In this document: positions 37,151 to 45,301 of the stretch, one piece after another
Numbering within the stretch: the stretch's first letter is position 1
Layout: the number at the start of each line of letters is the position of its first letter
Origin: Pseudolabrys sp.
GTDB taxonomy: Bacteria > Pseudomonadota > Alphaproteobacteria > Rhizobiales > Xanthobacteraceae
Assembly (NCBI GenBank): GCA_030684935.1
Contig: JAUXXH010000052.1
Span: 124,001-188,000, forward strand
Reading direction: 5' to 3'
Length of the DNA: 64,000 nucleotides
Made by a program: the position numbers and the translations under genes
The notes under the pieces: generated by a model
What the model was told of the DNA's origin: nothing
Database searches by the model: none
The model's input: the letters and a program-made list of their open reading frames with translations, nothing else

Positions 37151-37465
37151 ATGACTTTAAATGCGCCATATCTGACCATGCTCGCCGCCTTGATATTGGG
37201 TACCGGCGTTGCTGTTGCGCAGACGACCGATCTGCCGCCCGAGCCCGCCCCGCCCGCGCAGCAGAACGCACCGGCCGAGATCATCGCGCCGCCGATGAAT
37301 GCAGGCGAGCGGAAGGCACCTGCGACCACTGGTCAAGACGTGCCGACGGAACTGGCGCCGGGCAAAGGCGAGAGCGTGACGCCCAACAGTCTTCTCAAAG
37401 AACCGAGCGGCAAGGATGCGACCGACATGAAGGGTTCGTCCGATGTCGGCAACGCGACCAAGTAG
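37151..37465 (+). CDS. Small exported Pro/Ala-rich protein, probable general-stress gene
   Basis: A 104-residue protein with a signal peptide of about 23 residues (LTMLAALILGTGVAVA-QTT), followed by a Pro/Ala/Gly-rich, low-complexity mature part (TDLPPEPAPPAQQNAP, ERKAPATTGQ, KEPSGKDATDMKGSSDVGNATK). It is likely periplasmic and unstructured. Its promoter has the sigma-EcfG form. No known family is recognised. It is one of three small genes in a row with such promoters. Confidence 0.72.
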   Translation: MTLNAPYLTMLAALILGTGVAVAQTTDLPPEPAPPAQQNAPAEIIAPPMNAGERKAPATTGQDVPTELAPGKGESVTPNSLLKEPSGKDATDMKGSSDVGNATK

Positions 37466-37521
37466 GGCGCTTTTGTCGCGTGTCATTTCACATATCCGTT
37501 CGCACATCGGCGTGAGGCGCC

Positions 37522-37547
37522 GGAACGCACGTTTGTCTTCGGTCGTT
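37522..37547 (+). promoter_or_regulatory. Predicted sigma-EcfG promoter of the gene at 37625
   Basis: GGAAC (37522-37526) and CGTT (37544-37547), 17-base spacer, same consensus as the two neighbouring stress promoters. The start codon is 77 bases downstream. Confidence 0.7.
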
Positions 37548-37624
37548 GTCCCCACAGTTGCTGCGATACACGCAGCGCATACGCCGCGGGTCGCCGCGGC
37601 GCCATCCAAGGAGGATTATCCCCT

Positions 37625-38074
37625 ATGAAGACATTCACGACCCTGACCGCAGCGGCGGCCCTTATTGCCGGCATGTCGATTGCCAGCGCGCAAAATCCGG
37701 CCGGCCCGGCGCCGGCGACGGGTTCGCCGAGCAACCTCAATGCCGGCCAGGTGACCGGCACCCCCGGTGCCGGCGCGCAAAGCGGCGCCCAGCCTTCCGG
37801 TACCGGCGGCATGCCCGGATCCAGCACGACGGCTGCGCCGAATACCGCTGAGAATCCGCCGCCGAGCGACCCGAACGCCGCCGCGCAGTCAGGCACCTCG
37901 GCCGGCTCCATGAGCGGCTCGCAGTCGCCTGCCTCGGCCACCATGGGTACGCCGACGCCGTCCACGACTGGCGCAGCGCCGTCGGGTGCGGATCGTCCGG
38001 CCCCGGGCAGCCTTGACGCCGGCAGTGAAACAGGCACGTCGGGCGCCCGCAGCGGCGGCACCGCCCCCCGCTAA
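37625..38074 (+). CDS. Exported low-complexity Gly/Ser/Ala/Pro-rich protein, probable general-stress gene
   Basis: A 149-residue protein. The signal peptide ends at about residue 23 (AGMSIASA-QN). The mature part is nearly all Gly, Ala, Ser, Thr, Pro, Asn and Gln (GAQSGAQPSGTGGMPGSSTT, SAGSMSGSQSPASATMG), so it should be disordered and may act as an extracytoplasmic protectant or cell-surface component; this is inferred from composition. GGAGGA precedes the ATG. A sigma-EcfG-type promoter lies upstream and a strong terminator follows. Confidence 0.7.
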   Translation: MKTFTTLTAAAALIAGMSIASAQNPAGPAPATGSPSNLNAGQVTGTPGAGAQSGAQPSGTGGMPGSSTTAAPNTAENPPPSDPNAAAQSGTSAGSMSGSQSPASATMGTPTPSTTGAAPSGADRPAPGSLDAGSETGTSGARSGGTAPR

Positions 38075-38110
38075 GCTAAGCGTCTCGTACCGACGTTCTT
38101 CCGAAAACGC

Positions 38111-38139
38111 CCCCGCGCCGATCAACGGCGCGGGGTTTT
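38111..38139 (+). terminator. Intrinsic terminator after the Gly/Ser-rich gene
   Basis: CCCCGCGCCG and CGGCGCGGGG form a perfect 10-base stem with an ATCAA loop, followed by TTTTA. Classic terminator for the plus-strand gene ending at 38074. Confidence 0.92.
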
Positions 38140-38186
38140 AAATAACCGCCAATACTGCGACGCCGGCGCACGGTAAATTGACCTGC

Positions 38187-38211
38187 GGAACCGCCTATCC
38201 GCGCGCGCGTT
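38187..38211 (+). promoter_or_regulatory. Predicted sigma-EcfG promoter of the csbD-like gene
   Basis: GGAAC (38187-38191) and CGTT (38208-38211) with a 16-base spacer match the general-stress consensus. The CsbD-family start lies 43 bases downstream, and CsbD proteins are known stress genes, which supports the call. Confidence 0.78.
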
Positions 38212-38253
38212 GTCTTAGCGATCCCCGCAGCAAAACACGCATGAGGCATTCAT

Positions 38254-38436
38254 ATGAACAAAGACCGTATTGAAGGCAGCTACGAGCAGGCCAAGGGTAA
38301 AGTGAAGGAAGTCGCCGGCAAGGCGACCGGCGACACCAAGCTCGAAACCGAAGGCAAGGCGCAGCAGGTCGCCGGCAAGGTGCAGAACACCGTCGGCGGC
38401 ATGAAGGATGCGGTGAAGGACGCCGTGAACGACTAA
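38254..38436 (+). CDS. CsbD family general stress protein
   Basis: A 60-residue protein of the CsbD family: MNKDRIEGSYEQAKGKVKEV, GKATGDTKLETEGKAQQVAG and KVQNTVGGMKDAVKDAVND. It is Lys/Glu-rich, amphipathic and soluble. CsbD-type proteins accumulate in general stress in many bacteria (first seen under sigma-B control in Bacillus), but their mechanism is unclear. The promoter here has the sigma-EcfG form, in line with stress control. A terminator follows the gene. Confidence 0.93.
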   Translation: MNKDRIEGSYEQAKGKVKEVAGKATGDTKLETEGKAQQVAGKVQNTVGGMKDAVKDAVND

Positions 38437-38463
38437 TCCTTGACCCTTCGCTTGCGATTAGGG

Positions 38464-38489
38464 AAAGCCCGGCCCGCGTGCCGGGCTTT
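38464..38489 (+). terminator. Hairpin terminator after the csbD-like gene
   Basis: AAAGCCCGGC and GCCGGGCTTT are exact 10-base complements with a 6-base loop. The right arm itself ends in TTT. It closes the plus-strand stress gene and separates it from the cupin gene. Confidence 0.88.
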
Positions 38490-38569
38490 CTGTTATTCGC
38501 GTTCCAGGACGTCTTCACCGAGGCGCGGTCGTCGTACTAGGCTTTGCGCTCCCGCATGGAGACACCCTC

Positions 38570-38983
38570 ATGGACGCCCGCACCGACGACTACAAAGACC
38601 TGAAACTGAAGCTGCAAGGCTTCGTGCCGCCCGGCCAGGGCTTTCATCGCAATCTGCTGCTCGACACGCTGTATGCCTCGCTGCCGCGCGACGCGCAGGC
38701 CAAGGTGCAGATCTACAATGCCGAAATCGTGCCCGGCGGCTACACCAACTGGCATTGTCATAACGGCGCGGCGTTCTTCGTCTGTCTGCAAGGCCAATTC
38801 GAGGCGCATTTTCAGGAAGGTATCCTGGTCAAGGCGACGGCCGGCGACTGCTACTCGGAGCCGATTGCCAAATTCCACCGCGGCCACAACCCGCACCCGG
38901 AATTGCCCTATCTCTGCGTCGGACTCTGCTTCACCTCGCCCGACCGCGAACACGTCACCAATTCGCTGGAATGCCCCTGGTGA
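38570..38983 (+). CDS. Cupin domain-containing protein
   Basis: A 137-residue protein with a single cupin barrel. Metal-ligand-type residues appear in PGGYTNWHCHNGAAFFVCLQGQFEAHF, the first cupin motif, and KATAGDCYSEPIAKFHRGHNPHPEL, the second. It probably binds a metal and a small ligand; no substrate is known. Its last 76 bases overlap the convergent EEP gene. It starts at 38570 after GAGACACC, a weak ribosome-binding site. Confidence 0.85.
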   Translation: MDARTDDYKDLKLKLQGFVPPGQGFHRNLLLDTLYASLPRDAQAKVQIYNAEIVPGGYTNWHCHNGAAFFVCLQGQFEAHFQEGILVKATAGDCYSEPIAKFHRGHNPHPELPYLCVGLCFTSPDREHVTNSLECPW

Positions 38984-39684
38984 CCGTCGAGCGCGATGTC
39001 GGCGATGACCGGGAGATGATCGGACAGCGCCCGTCCGCCCGGATCGACAAAGCTGCGCACCAGCGCCGTTCGCGGCCGGCAGTAAATGCGATCGAGCCGC
39101 AGCATCGGAAAGAATGACGGAAAGGTCCGGACGTGCGTGCGGCCGGGAAACTCGCCGGACAGCACCGCCCGCACCGAGCCGGGCCAGAACCAGTCGTTGA
39201 AATCGCCGATGATGACGGCGGGCCCCTCGCCCGCCGCCAGTTGCATCAAAACCCGCGCCTGATCGCGGCGCTCGCGGATGCTCAGGCCGAGATGCGTCGC
39301 CACGACCGTCAAGGGCCCGCAGGGCGTCGCCACTTCGGCGCGAATGGCCCGGCGCGGCTCGCGCTCGCCGAACGAGATGTCGCGTACCTCGTGCGCCACG
39401 ATCGGCCACCGGCTGACCAGCATCTGCCCGTAGTCGCCGTCCTTGGTCGTCAGCGCCTTGGCGCCGATGCCGTGCACGCCGACGGCGGCCGGCAACAATT
39501 CGAACGGATTGGCGGCGCCGTCGATGCAACGCCGCGAGTCGACTTCCTGCAACGCGACGATGTCGGGGTGCCAGCGGCGGATCAGCTTGATCACCTGCGC
39601 CAGGTCGAAGCGCGGATTGCGCCCGAAGGCGCCGTGAATGTTCCAGGTCATGACCCGGACGGTCGGCGTCCCCTTTTCCGTCAC
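38908..39684 (-). CDS. Endonuclease/exonuclease/phosphatase (EEP) family protein
   Basis: A 258-residue EEP-fold enzyme. The metal and catalytic motifs are present: MTWNIHGAFG, IVALQEVDSRR (catalytic Glu), THLGLSIRERR, VIIGDFNDWF and the closing SDHLPVIADI with the catalytic His. It hydrolyses a phosphodiester of nucleic acid or lipid. It starts at GTG 39684, overlapping the PLD-VTT stop by four bases (GTGA), so it is made with that protein. E. coli has a similar pairing, ybhP next to clsB. Its 3' end overlaps the convergent cupin gene by 76 bases. Confidence 0.9.
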   Translation of the reverse strand: MTEKGTPTVRVMTWNIHGAFGRNPRFDLAQVIKLIRRWHPDIVALQEVDSRRCIDGAANPFELLPAAVGVHGIGAKALTTKDGDYGQMLVSRWPIVAHEVRDISFGEREPRRAIRAEVATPCGPLTVVATHLGLSIRERRDQARVLMQLAAGEGPAVIIGDFNDWFWPGSVRAVLSGEFPGRTHVRTFPSFFPMLRLDRIYCRPRTALVRSFVDPGGRALSDHLPVIADIALDGHQGHSSELVTCSRSGEVKQSPTQR

Positions 39685-41786
39685 GAACGGCCGGTCGAGT
39701 AACGCGACACCAGCGCCTGGACGCCGATCGACACGGCAATCCAGCAGGTCACGACGGCAGCCAGCAAGGCGAAATCGGTCGGGGTCGGCGCCGTCATGAT
39801 ACGGGCAATCTGATGCCCGACCGCCGAAATCATGACCAGACCGGGCAACATGCCGAGCATGGTGCCGGCGAGATATTCGAGGACCGGGATGCCGCTGGCG
39901 CCGGCCACCAGATTGACCACCGTGAAAGGGGCGACCGGCACCAGCCGGACCGCAGCGATGGTGATGACGCCGCGTCTGGCGACGCGCTGGCGGACGCGGT
40001 TGAGGCGGGGCCCAAGGAAATTGCGGAGCGGCCGTTTGCCGATCGCCGCGCCGATGGCGTAGACCGCCAGCGCGCTGGCCAGGGCTCCGGCGGTGGCATA
40101 GCCGAAGCCGAGCCACGGGCCGAAGGCGGCGGCGGTCGCGGCGATCAAGACCGTGACCGGAAAGAATACAAAGCCGGCGACGACAAAGGCCCCGACGACG
40201 ATAAACGGCGCAGCGGTATTGCCATTGATCGACGCAAATGCGGCGCGGACCTCATCGGGCCGGGCCAGCGGCACGTAGCGCCAGACCAACGCCAGCGCCA
40301 GCATCACAAGACCCGCCGCGACCACCTTGACCACGGTGGAAATATGCCGGACCGGCACGATGCCACCGGTCATGTTGCTGACGAATTGTTCGGCGCCGAT
40401 CGGCTTTTCCGGATCGGCCACGCTCTGAAACACAGTGTCCAGTTCTTCAGTGCCTTCCGGTATGTCGTGGATCGGCTCAAGGCTGTGGCCGTTGCGGCTG
40501 AGCGTCCGCGACACCGCGACCAGCGACCCGCCCGCTTCCTTCAGCGCCGCCGCGACCTCGTCGGCAGTGGCGCCGCAATGATCGCCGACCAGCCGGTTGC
40601 GCACATGCGCGATCTGCGCGCGCTCGGCGTCCGTTTTGGCCTCGATCACGAGGTCGCATTCGGTATCAGTGCCCATCGAGCGGTTGTTGAGATTGGCCGA
40701 ACCGACGCGGAGAAACTTGTCGTCGACGACCATGACCTTGGCATGGACCATGGTGGCGGCGTTGCGCTCGCCGTCGCTGACCTTCGGATAGACCAAGTGG
40801 ACCCGGTCGCCGCCGGCTTCCGTCACCTTGCGCTTGAAGGCGATGCGGCCGGCGCGCATGCTGTGCGCCTCCAGCCAGGAATCGTGCGACTGCGGCGCGA
40901 CGATCAGCAGCTCGAGTTCGGGCTTTTCCCGCAGACGCCTGGCCAGCCTCTCGGCCACGGCGGCCACTGTGAGGTACTGGTTTTCGATGTAGATCGAGCG
41001 TTCTGCCGCGTCGATGCTGTCGAGAAACAGCCGCTGCACTTCCCGCACATCGATCTGGCCCTCGTAGCGCGGCTGGGTGCGGGCGATGCCAATCTCGACA
41101 TCGGTGAAATCCGGCGTGACATGGTCGGGCCAGGGATCGCCCTCCGTGGTCACCGCGCGCACGTTCTCATAGGCGGCACAAGCCCAGCGGTCGCGCAGCA
41201 GTTCGCCCAGCGCCTGCGCCGCCTCGCCGTCCACCACCATCTGCACGTCGTGAAACGGCGCATAGGGCTTGCCATCCGGGTCGATACGGTGCGGATCGTC
41301 GAGGTCGTGGCGGGAGGTGTCCCAGCGCCGCTGGGTGATGTCCAGACCGCCGCTGAAAGCGATTTTGTCGTCGACCACCACCAGCTTCTGGTGCTGCGAC
41401 GAGCCGACCGGCACGCAATCGTCGAGGCAGAACTTGATCTGGTCCGGCGTCGACCAGCGCAGCGCCAGGGTCGGAAAGGGATCGCGCTCGGTGGCATAGA
41501 GTACCGAGAAATCCCACAGCAGCAGGCTGATCTGGAGTTGCGGGCGTTCGACCACCAGCCGCGCCAGGAATTCCGCGAGCAGCGGTGGATATCCGTCATC
41601 CGCCTCGCCCGAGGCGCCGACCAGCCGGGTTTTGCTGTGAATGTCCCAGCCGGCGATCATGATCGAGCGCTCGGCCTTGATCATCGCCTGCCGGACGGCA
41701 GCGAAATAGTCGGCACCGTCCACCAGCACGGCGGCGCGCCCCGCCGGCGCGGTGCGCCAAACGTTCCGGTCCGGTTCGAGAATCAT
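39681..41786 (-). CDS. Phospholipase D-like protein fused to a VTT (DedA/TVP38-type) membrane domain
   Basis: A 701-residue fusion. Residues 1-430 hold two PLD catalytic HKD motifs, H132-x-K134...D139 (HQKLVVVDDKIAFSGGLD) and H348-x-K350...D355 (HAKVMVVDDKFLRVGSANLN), as in cardiolipin synthases and phospholipases D. Residues about 475-701 form a VTT (SNARE-associated/TVP38-like) domain with several membrane segments and a conserved FPVTVLIAATAAAFGPWLGF block. VTT proteins include DedA and lipid scramblases. I infer a lipid-remodelling enzyme at the inner membrane. The EEP gene is translationally coupled downstream. Confidence 0.9.
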   Translation of the reverse strand: MILEPDRNVWRTAPAGRAAVLVDGADYFAAVRQAMIKAERSIMIAGWDIHSKTRLVGASGEADDGYPPLLAEFLARLVVERPQLQISLLLWDFSVLYATERDPFPTLALRWSTPDQIKFCLDDCVPVGSSQHQKLVVVDDKIAFSGGLDITQRRWDTSRHDLDDPHRIDPDGKPYAPFHDVQMVVDGEAAQALGELLRDRWACAAYENVRAVTTEGDPWPDHVTPDFTDVEIGIARTQPRYEGQIDVREVQRLFLDSIDAAERSIYIENQYLTVAAVAERLARRLREKPELELLIVAPQSHDSWLEAHSMRAGRIAFKRKVTEAGGDRVHLVYPKVSDGERNAATMVHAKVMVVDDKFLRVGSANLNNRSMGTDTECDLVIEAKTDAERAQIAHVRNRLVGDHCGATADEVAAALKEAGGSLVAVSRTLSRNGHSLEPIHDIPEGTEELDTVFQSVADPEKPIGAEQFVSNMTGGIVPVRHISTVVKVVAAGLVMLALALVWRYVPLARPDEVRAAFASINGNTAAPFIVVGAFVVAGFVFFPVTVLIAATAAAFGPWLGFGYATAGALASALAVYAIGAAIGKRPLRNFLGPRLNRVRQRVARRGVITIAAVRLVPVAPFTVVNLVAGASGIPVLEYLAGTMLGMLPGLVMISAVGHQIARIMTAPTPTDFALLAAVVTCWIAVSIGVQALVSRYSTGRS

Positions 41787-41876
41787 TGACGCGCGTACCC
41801 GTTGAAGCCCGGGAACTCAACGCGCGAAGGGAACTTTGGTTCGGATGATTTTGCCTCGAATACCGCCGCTTTTCGT

Positions 41877-42551
41877 CTAAATCCCGCGTACCAGCGGCCA
41901 ATCGGGCTCGTTGTTCGGCATCACCCAGGGCTCCTCGAGCGCGGCCGCGGTCCACTCCTGCCAGGCCGGCAGCGCCATCACCGCCGTCATGTAGGCGCTC
42001 GCCGCTTCGCTGACCGGCAGGCCATAGCTGTGCAGCCGCGACACCACCGGCGCATACATGGCATCGGCAGCGCCAAACCCACCGAACAAGAACGGCCCCT
42101 TGTGGCCGAACCGCGCCCGGCAATCGCGCCACAACGCATCGATGCGCCAGACGTTCTCCATCACCTCGTCGCTCTGGGGACGCAGCTTCGGCGGCAGCCA
42201 GATGTTCATCGGACAGTTCTTGCGCAGCGCCTGAAAGCCGCCATGCATCTCGTTGGCCACCACGCGGGCATGGCTGCGCGCCGCAGGGTCCGCCGGCCAC
42301 AGCGCGGCGGCCGGAAACCGCTCGGCCAGATGCTCGAGAATGGCCAGCGACTCCCAGACGGACTGGTCGCCGTCGATAAGCACCGGGACCTTGCCGGCGG
42401 GCGAAAAAGCCAGCACTTGCTCCCGGCTGCCCGGCTCGTAAAGCGGGATTACCTTTTCGTCGAAAGCGATGCCCGCCACCTTCATGGCGATCCAGGGCCG
42501 CAGCGACCACGACGAATAGTTCTTGTTGCCGATGATCAGCGTCAGCGCCAT
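41877..42551 (-). CDS. Glutathione S-transferase family protein
   Basis: A 224-residue protein with the two GST parts: an N-terminal thioredoxin-like domain (LTLIIGNKNYSSWSLRPWIAM, GKVPVLIDGDQSVWESLAILEHLAE) and a C-terminal helical domain from about residue 95 (FGAADAMYAPVVSRLHSY). SSW near the start includes the likely catalytic Ser. It conjugates or reduces electrophiles with glutathione; substrate unknown. It starts at 42551 and lies 7 bases downstream of the rhodanese gene, so both form an operon. Confidence 0.92.
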   Translation of the reverse strand: MALTLIIGNKNYSSWSLRPWIAMKVAGIAFDEKVIPLYEPGSREQVLAFSPAGKVPVLIDGDQSVWESLAILEHLAERFPAAALWPADPAARSHARVVANEMHGGFQALRKNCPMNIWLPPKLRPQSDEVMENVWRIDALWRDCRARFGHKGPFLFGGFGAADAMYAPVVSRLHSYGLPVSEAASAYMTAVMALPAWQEWTAAALEEPWVMPNNEPDWPLVRGI

Positions 42552-42558
42552 GGCCTGC

Positions 42559-42993
42559 TTACGCCTTCGCCGCGTCCGGCTTCGCCTCTGGGCGCGTCTC
42601 CGGCGCCTCGACGGCGCCGCCGGCCTTCTTCCAGGCGCCGAACCCGCCTTTGATATGGGCGACCGGCTTGAGACCCATGTTGTGCGCCGCGTGCGCCGCC
42701 AGCGCCGAGCGCAAGCCCCCGGCGCAGAAGAACACAAAGCGCTTGTCCTGCGCGAACACCGGCTTGTGGTAGCTGCTCTGCGGATCGATCCAGAATTCCA
42801 GCATGCCGCGCGGACAATGGAAGGCGCCGGGCACCTTGCCGTCGCGCTGCAATTCGCGGATGTCGCGGATGTCGACCAGCACCGTGTCATCGCGGCCGGC
42901 GAGCGTGATCGCCTCCTCCACCGGAATAGTCTCGATCTCGCGTTCGGCGGCGGCGACCAGTTCCTTGGTCCCAAGAGTAATCGTTTGCGGCAT
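42559..42993 (-). CDS. Rhodanese-like sulfurtransferase
   Basis: A 144-residue single rhodanese domain. Motifs are VLVDIRDIRELQRDGKVPGAFHCPRG and the catalytic loop FFCAGGLRSALAA, where the Cys carries the persulfide. The last 20 residues are Ala/Pro/Glu-rich. It transfers sulfur in the cytoplasm; the acceptor is not known. It lies just upstream of the GST gene on the same strand. Confidence 0.92.
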   Translation of the reverse strand: MPQTITLGTKELVAAAEREIETIPVEEAITLAGRDDTVLVDIRDIRELQRDGKVPGAFHCPRGMLEFWIDPQSSYHKPVFAQDKRFVFFCAGGLRSALAAHAAHNMGLKPVAHIKGGFGAWKKAGGAVEAPETRPEAKPDAAKA

Positions 42994-43112
42994 AGGGGCT
43001 CCTTTGAGCTCATGGTGGCAGAGCCCGCAGCGCCGCTCAAGTGTCAGGCCGGTAGCCGCCCCCGGTTGTCGCCGGCACTGCGAGCGGGCACCATTGCGGC
43101 AGGAGTCGTTCG

Positions 43113-43796
43113 ATGACCATGGCCACCATCACGTTGCCCGATATTCTCGCCGTCGCCTGGTTCGTCGGCGCCTGGCTGATCTATTCGATCGTCATTGAGA
43201 AGACCGCCAAGGGAAAGACCAGCCTCAACGCGCTGATGAACGGCTATCGCGACGACTGGATGGAGCGGCTGCTGGTGCGCGACATGCGCATGGTCGATGC
43301 CCAGGTGACGGCGGCGCTGCAAAGCGGGACGGCGTTTTTCGCCTCCACCAGCCTGATCGCCATCGGCGGCGCGCTGACGCTGATGCGCGCCTCGGACGAT
43401 ATTCTGCCGGTGATCTCGCTGTTCGGTCAGGGCGCGATGCCGTCGCGGCAGTTGTGGGAAATGAAGATGCTCGGCCTGATCGTCATCTTCATCTACGCCT
43501 TCTTCAAGTTCGCCTGGGCGTACCGGCTGTTCAACTATTTCGCCATCATGGTCGGCGCCGCGCCGCCGCCGGAGGAGCGCGACACGCCGGCGGCGCGAGC
43601 CTTCGTCGCGCGGGCGGCGCATGTCTGCACCGACGCCGGCCGCCACTTCAACCGCGGCCAGCGCGCCTTCTTCTTTTCGCTTGGCTATCTCGGCTGGCTG
43701 CTCGGACCGCTGCCGCTGGTGCTGACCACCACCGGCGTGGTGATTGTGATGTGGCGGCGGCAGTTTTCCTCGGAGTCGCGAAAGGCGTTCGACTAG
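43113..43796 (+). CDS. DUF599 family membrane protein
   Basis: A 227-residue protein with about four membrane segments, beginning LPDILAVAWFVGAWLIYSIVIEK and containing MNGYRDDWMERLLVRDMRMVDAQVTAALQSGTAFFASTSLIAIGG-like DUF599 blocks (conserved RMVD and FFAST). GFAWRLF-like FKFAWAYRLFNYF is also typical. Function is unknown. AGGAG lies 8 bases before the ATG. Its stop overlaps the convergent YdcF-family gene by four bases. Confidence 0.92.
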   Translation: MTMATITLPDILAVAWFVGAWLIYSIVIEKTAKGKTSLNALMNGYRDDWMERLLVRDMRMVDAQVTAALQSGTAFFASTSLIAIGGALTLMRASDDILPVISLFGQGAMPSRQLWEMKMLGLIVIFIYAFFKFAWAYRLFNYFAIMVGAAPPPEERDTPAARAFVARAAHVCTDAGRHFNRGQRAFFFSLGYLGWLLGPLPLVLTTTGVVIVMWRRQFSSESRKAFD

Positions 43797-44590
43797 GTTC
43801 TCGGCCCGGGCAGCAAGGCGTCGGTTCGGCCGGTGAGCCAATAGACGACAAGCCCGCTCCACTCGTGCGCGGCGAAATCCGTGGCGGACAGCCCGCTCGA
43901 GAAGACTCCCTGCGGCCGCACCGTGCCCCCGTCGGCGGTGCGCCAACTGACCGGATAAGCCTCGACATCGAAGCCGGCGCGGCGGAAACAGCCGATCGCC
44001 CGCGGCATGTGAAAAGCCGATGTCACCACCAGCCAGCGTTCGCCGGGTTTCGGCTGCGCCAGTTCCTTGCTGAAGATCGCGTTCTCGTGGGTGTTGCGGG
44101 AGCGCCGTTCCAGCGTCACCCGTTCGCGCGGCACGCCCATGGCGTCGAGAAGCGGCGGCAACTGGTCGGCCTCCGGCCGCCGGTTCGCCCGCAGGCTGGC
44201 ATCGCCGCTGCTGAAAATGATCCGCGCATCCGGATAGGCTCGCGCCAGCCGGCCGATCGCCATCACGCGCGCGCCTTCGCCGCTGAGCGTCGGCTCATCG
44301 GCGGGACGGCCGGGAATGTCGCGGATCGCACCGCCCAGCACCACAATGCCGTCGGGCGCGCCGCGGGACGCGTCCCAGCGCGGAAAGCGGTCTTCCAGCA
44401 CATTGACCAGAAGCCGGCCGACCGGCAGGTAGCCGATCGCCAGCAGCAGAACGACGCTCATACCGGCCAGCCAACGGCCGGCGCGGCGCCAGCGCGTGGC
44501 CATCAACACCAAGCCGGCGGCGCACAGCAAAACCAACAGATTGGACGGCATCAGCAGAAAGGCGACGGTCTTTGATAAGACAAAGAACAT
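43793..44590 (-). CDS. YdcF (DUF218) family protein
   Basis: A 265-residue protein with two N-terminal membrane segments (FLLMPSNLLVLLCAAGLVLMA and WLAGMSVVLLLAIGYLPVG) and a periplasmic DUF218 domain: GIVVLGGAI, ARVMAIGRLARAYPDARIIFSSGDAS, ENAIFSKEL and VVTSAFHMPRAIGCFRRAG. YdcF/ElyC-type proteins are linked to envelope biogenesis and undecaprenyl-lipid balance in E. coli. The start at 44590 gives the usual N-terminus. It follows RraA-like on the minus strand by 3 bases. Confidence 0.92.
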   Translation of the reverse strand: MFFVLSKTVAFLLMPSNLLVLLCAAGLVLMATRWRRAGRWLAGMSVVLLLAIGYLPVGRLLVNVLEDRFPRWDASRGAPDGIVVLGGAIRDIPGRPADEPTLSGEGARVMAIGRLARAYPDARIIFSSGDASLRANRRPEADQLPPLLDAMGVPRERVTLERRSRNTHENAIFSKELAQPKPGERWLVVTSAFHMPRAIGCFRRAGFDVEAYPVSWRTADGGTVRPQGVFSSGLSATDFAAHEWSGLVVYWLTGRTDALLPGPRT

Positions 44591-44593
44591 GGC

Positions 44594-45289
44594 CTACCGA
44601 GATTTTTTCCAGTCTTCGTAGCGCTTCTTGTTTTCTTCGTTGGGCGGATAGAGGCCGGGCAGCTTGGCGCCCTTCTCCACTTCCTGCACCAGCCAGCTTT
44701 CCATCAGCTCGTGCTCGGCGCCGCCTTCGGCGACGAAGTCGACCAGGTTCTTCGGGATCACCACCGCGCCGTCATCGTCGGCGACAATGACGTCGCCGGG
44801 GAAGATGGCGCAGCCGCCGCAGCCGATCGGCTCGTTCCAGCCGACGAAGGTCAACTGGTTGACCGAGGCCGGCGCCGCCATGCCGGCACACCAGACCGGT
44901 AGTCCGGTGGCCTGGACGCCGTGCTTGTCGCGCATCACGCCGTCGGTGATCAGCGCGGTGACGCCGCGCTTGACCATGCGCATGCAGAGAATGTCGCCGA
45001 AGATGCCGGCGCTGGTGACGCCCATGGCGTCGGCCACCACGATGCAGTTCTCCGGCATGGCCTCAATGGCGCTGCGGGTCGAGATCGGCGCGCTCCAGCT
45101 TTCCGGCGTCGCCAGATCCTCACGCACCGGCACGAAGCGCAGGGTGAAGGCCTCGCCGACCACGCGCTTGCCGGAAAAGCCGAGCGGCATGGCACCGGCC
45201 ATCCAGGAGCGGCGGATGCCTTTCTTCAGCAGCATCGTGGTGATGGTGCCGGTGGTGATATTCTTCAGGGCGTCAAGCGCAGAGGTCAT
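44594..45289 (-). CDS. RraA-like / HMG aldolase family protein
   Basis: A 231-residue protein of the RraA fold. It shows SALDALKNITTGTITTMLLKKG at the start and the key ITDGVMRDKHGVQATGLPVWCAG segment containing the Arg-Asp pair that defines HMG/CHA aldolases, rather than RNase E inhibitors that lack it. VNQLTFVGWNEPIGCGGCAIFPGDVIVADDDGAVVIP follows. It may cleave a 4-hydroxy-2-oxo acid or decarboxylate oxaloacetate. It lies 12 bases after the VUT gene and 3 before ydcF on the same strand. Confidence 0.87.
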   Translation of the reverse strand: MTSALDALKNITTGTITTMLLKKGIRRSWMAGAMPLGFSGKRVVGEAFTLRFVPVREDLATPESWSAPISTRSAIEAMPENCIVVADAMGVTSAGIFGDILCMRMVKRGVTALITDGVMRDKHGVQATGLPVWCAGMAAPASVNQLTFVGWNEPIGCGGCAIFPGDVIVADDDGAVVIPKNLVDFVAEGGAEHELMESWLVQEVEKGAKLPGLYPPNEENKKRYEDWKKSR

Positions 45290-45301
45290 GGGTCCGTTCC
45301 G

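Noticed and set aside
39813-41789. A 658-codon frame on the plus strand opposite the PLD-VTT gene
   Set aside because: High GC produces long antisense frames; the sequence is Asp/Arg/His-rich without domain features, while the minus strand has both HKD motifs.
41819-41843. CGAAC-N16-CGTT on the minus strand upstream of the PLD-VTT gene as a sigma-EcfG promoter
   Set aside because: The first base of GGAAC is changed, unlike the four exact matches elsewhere.
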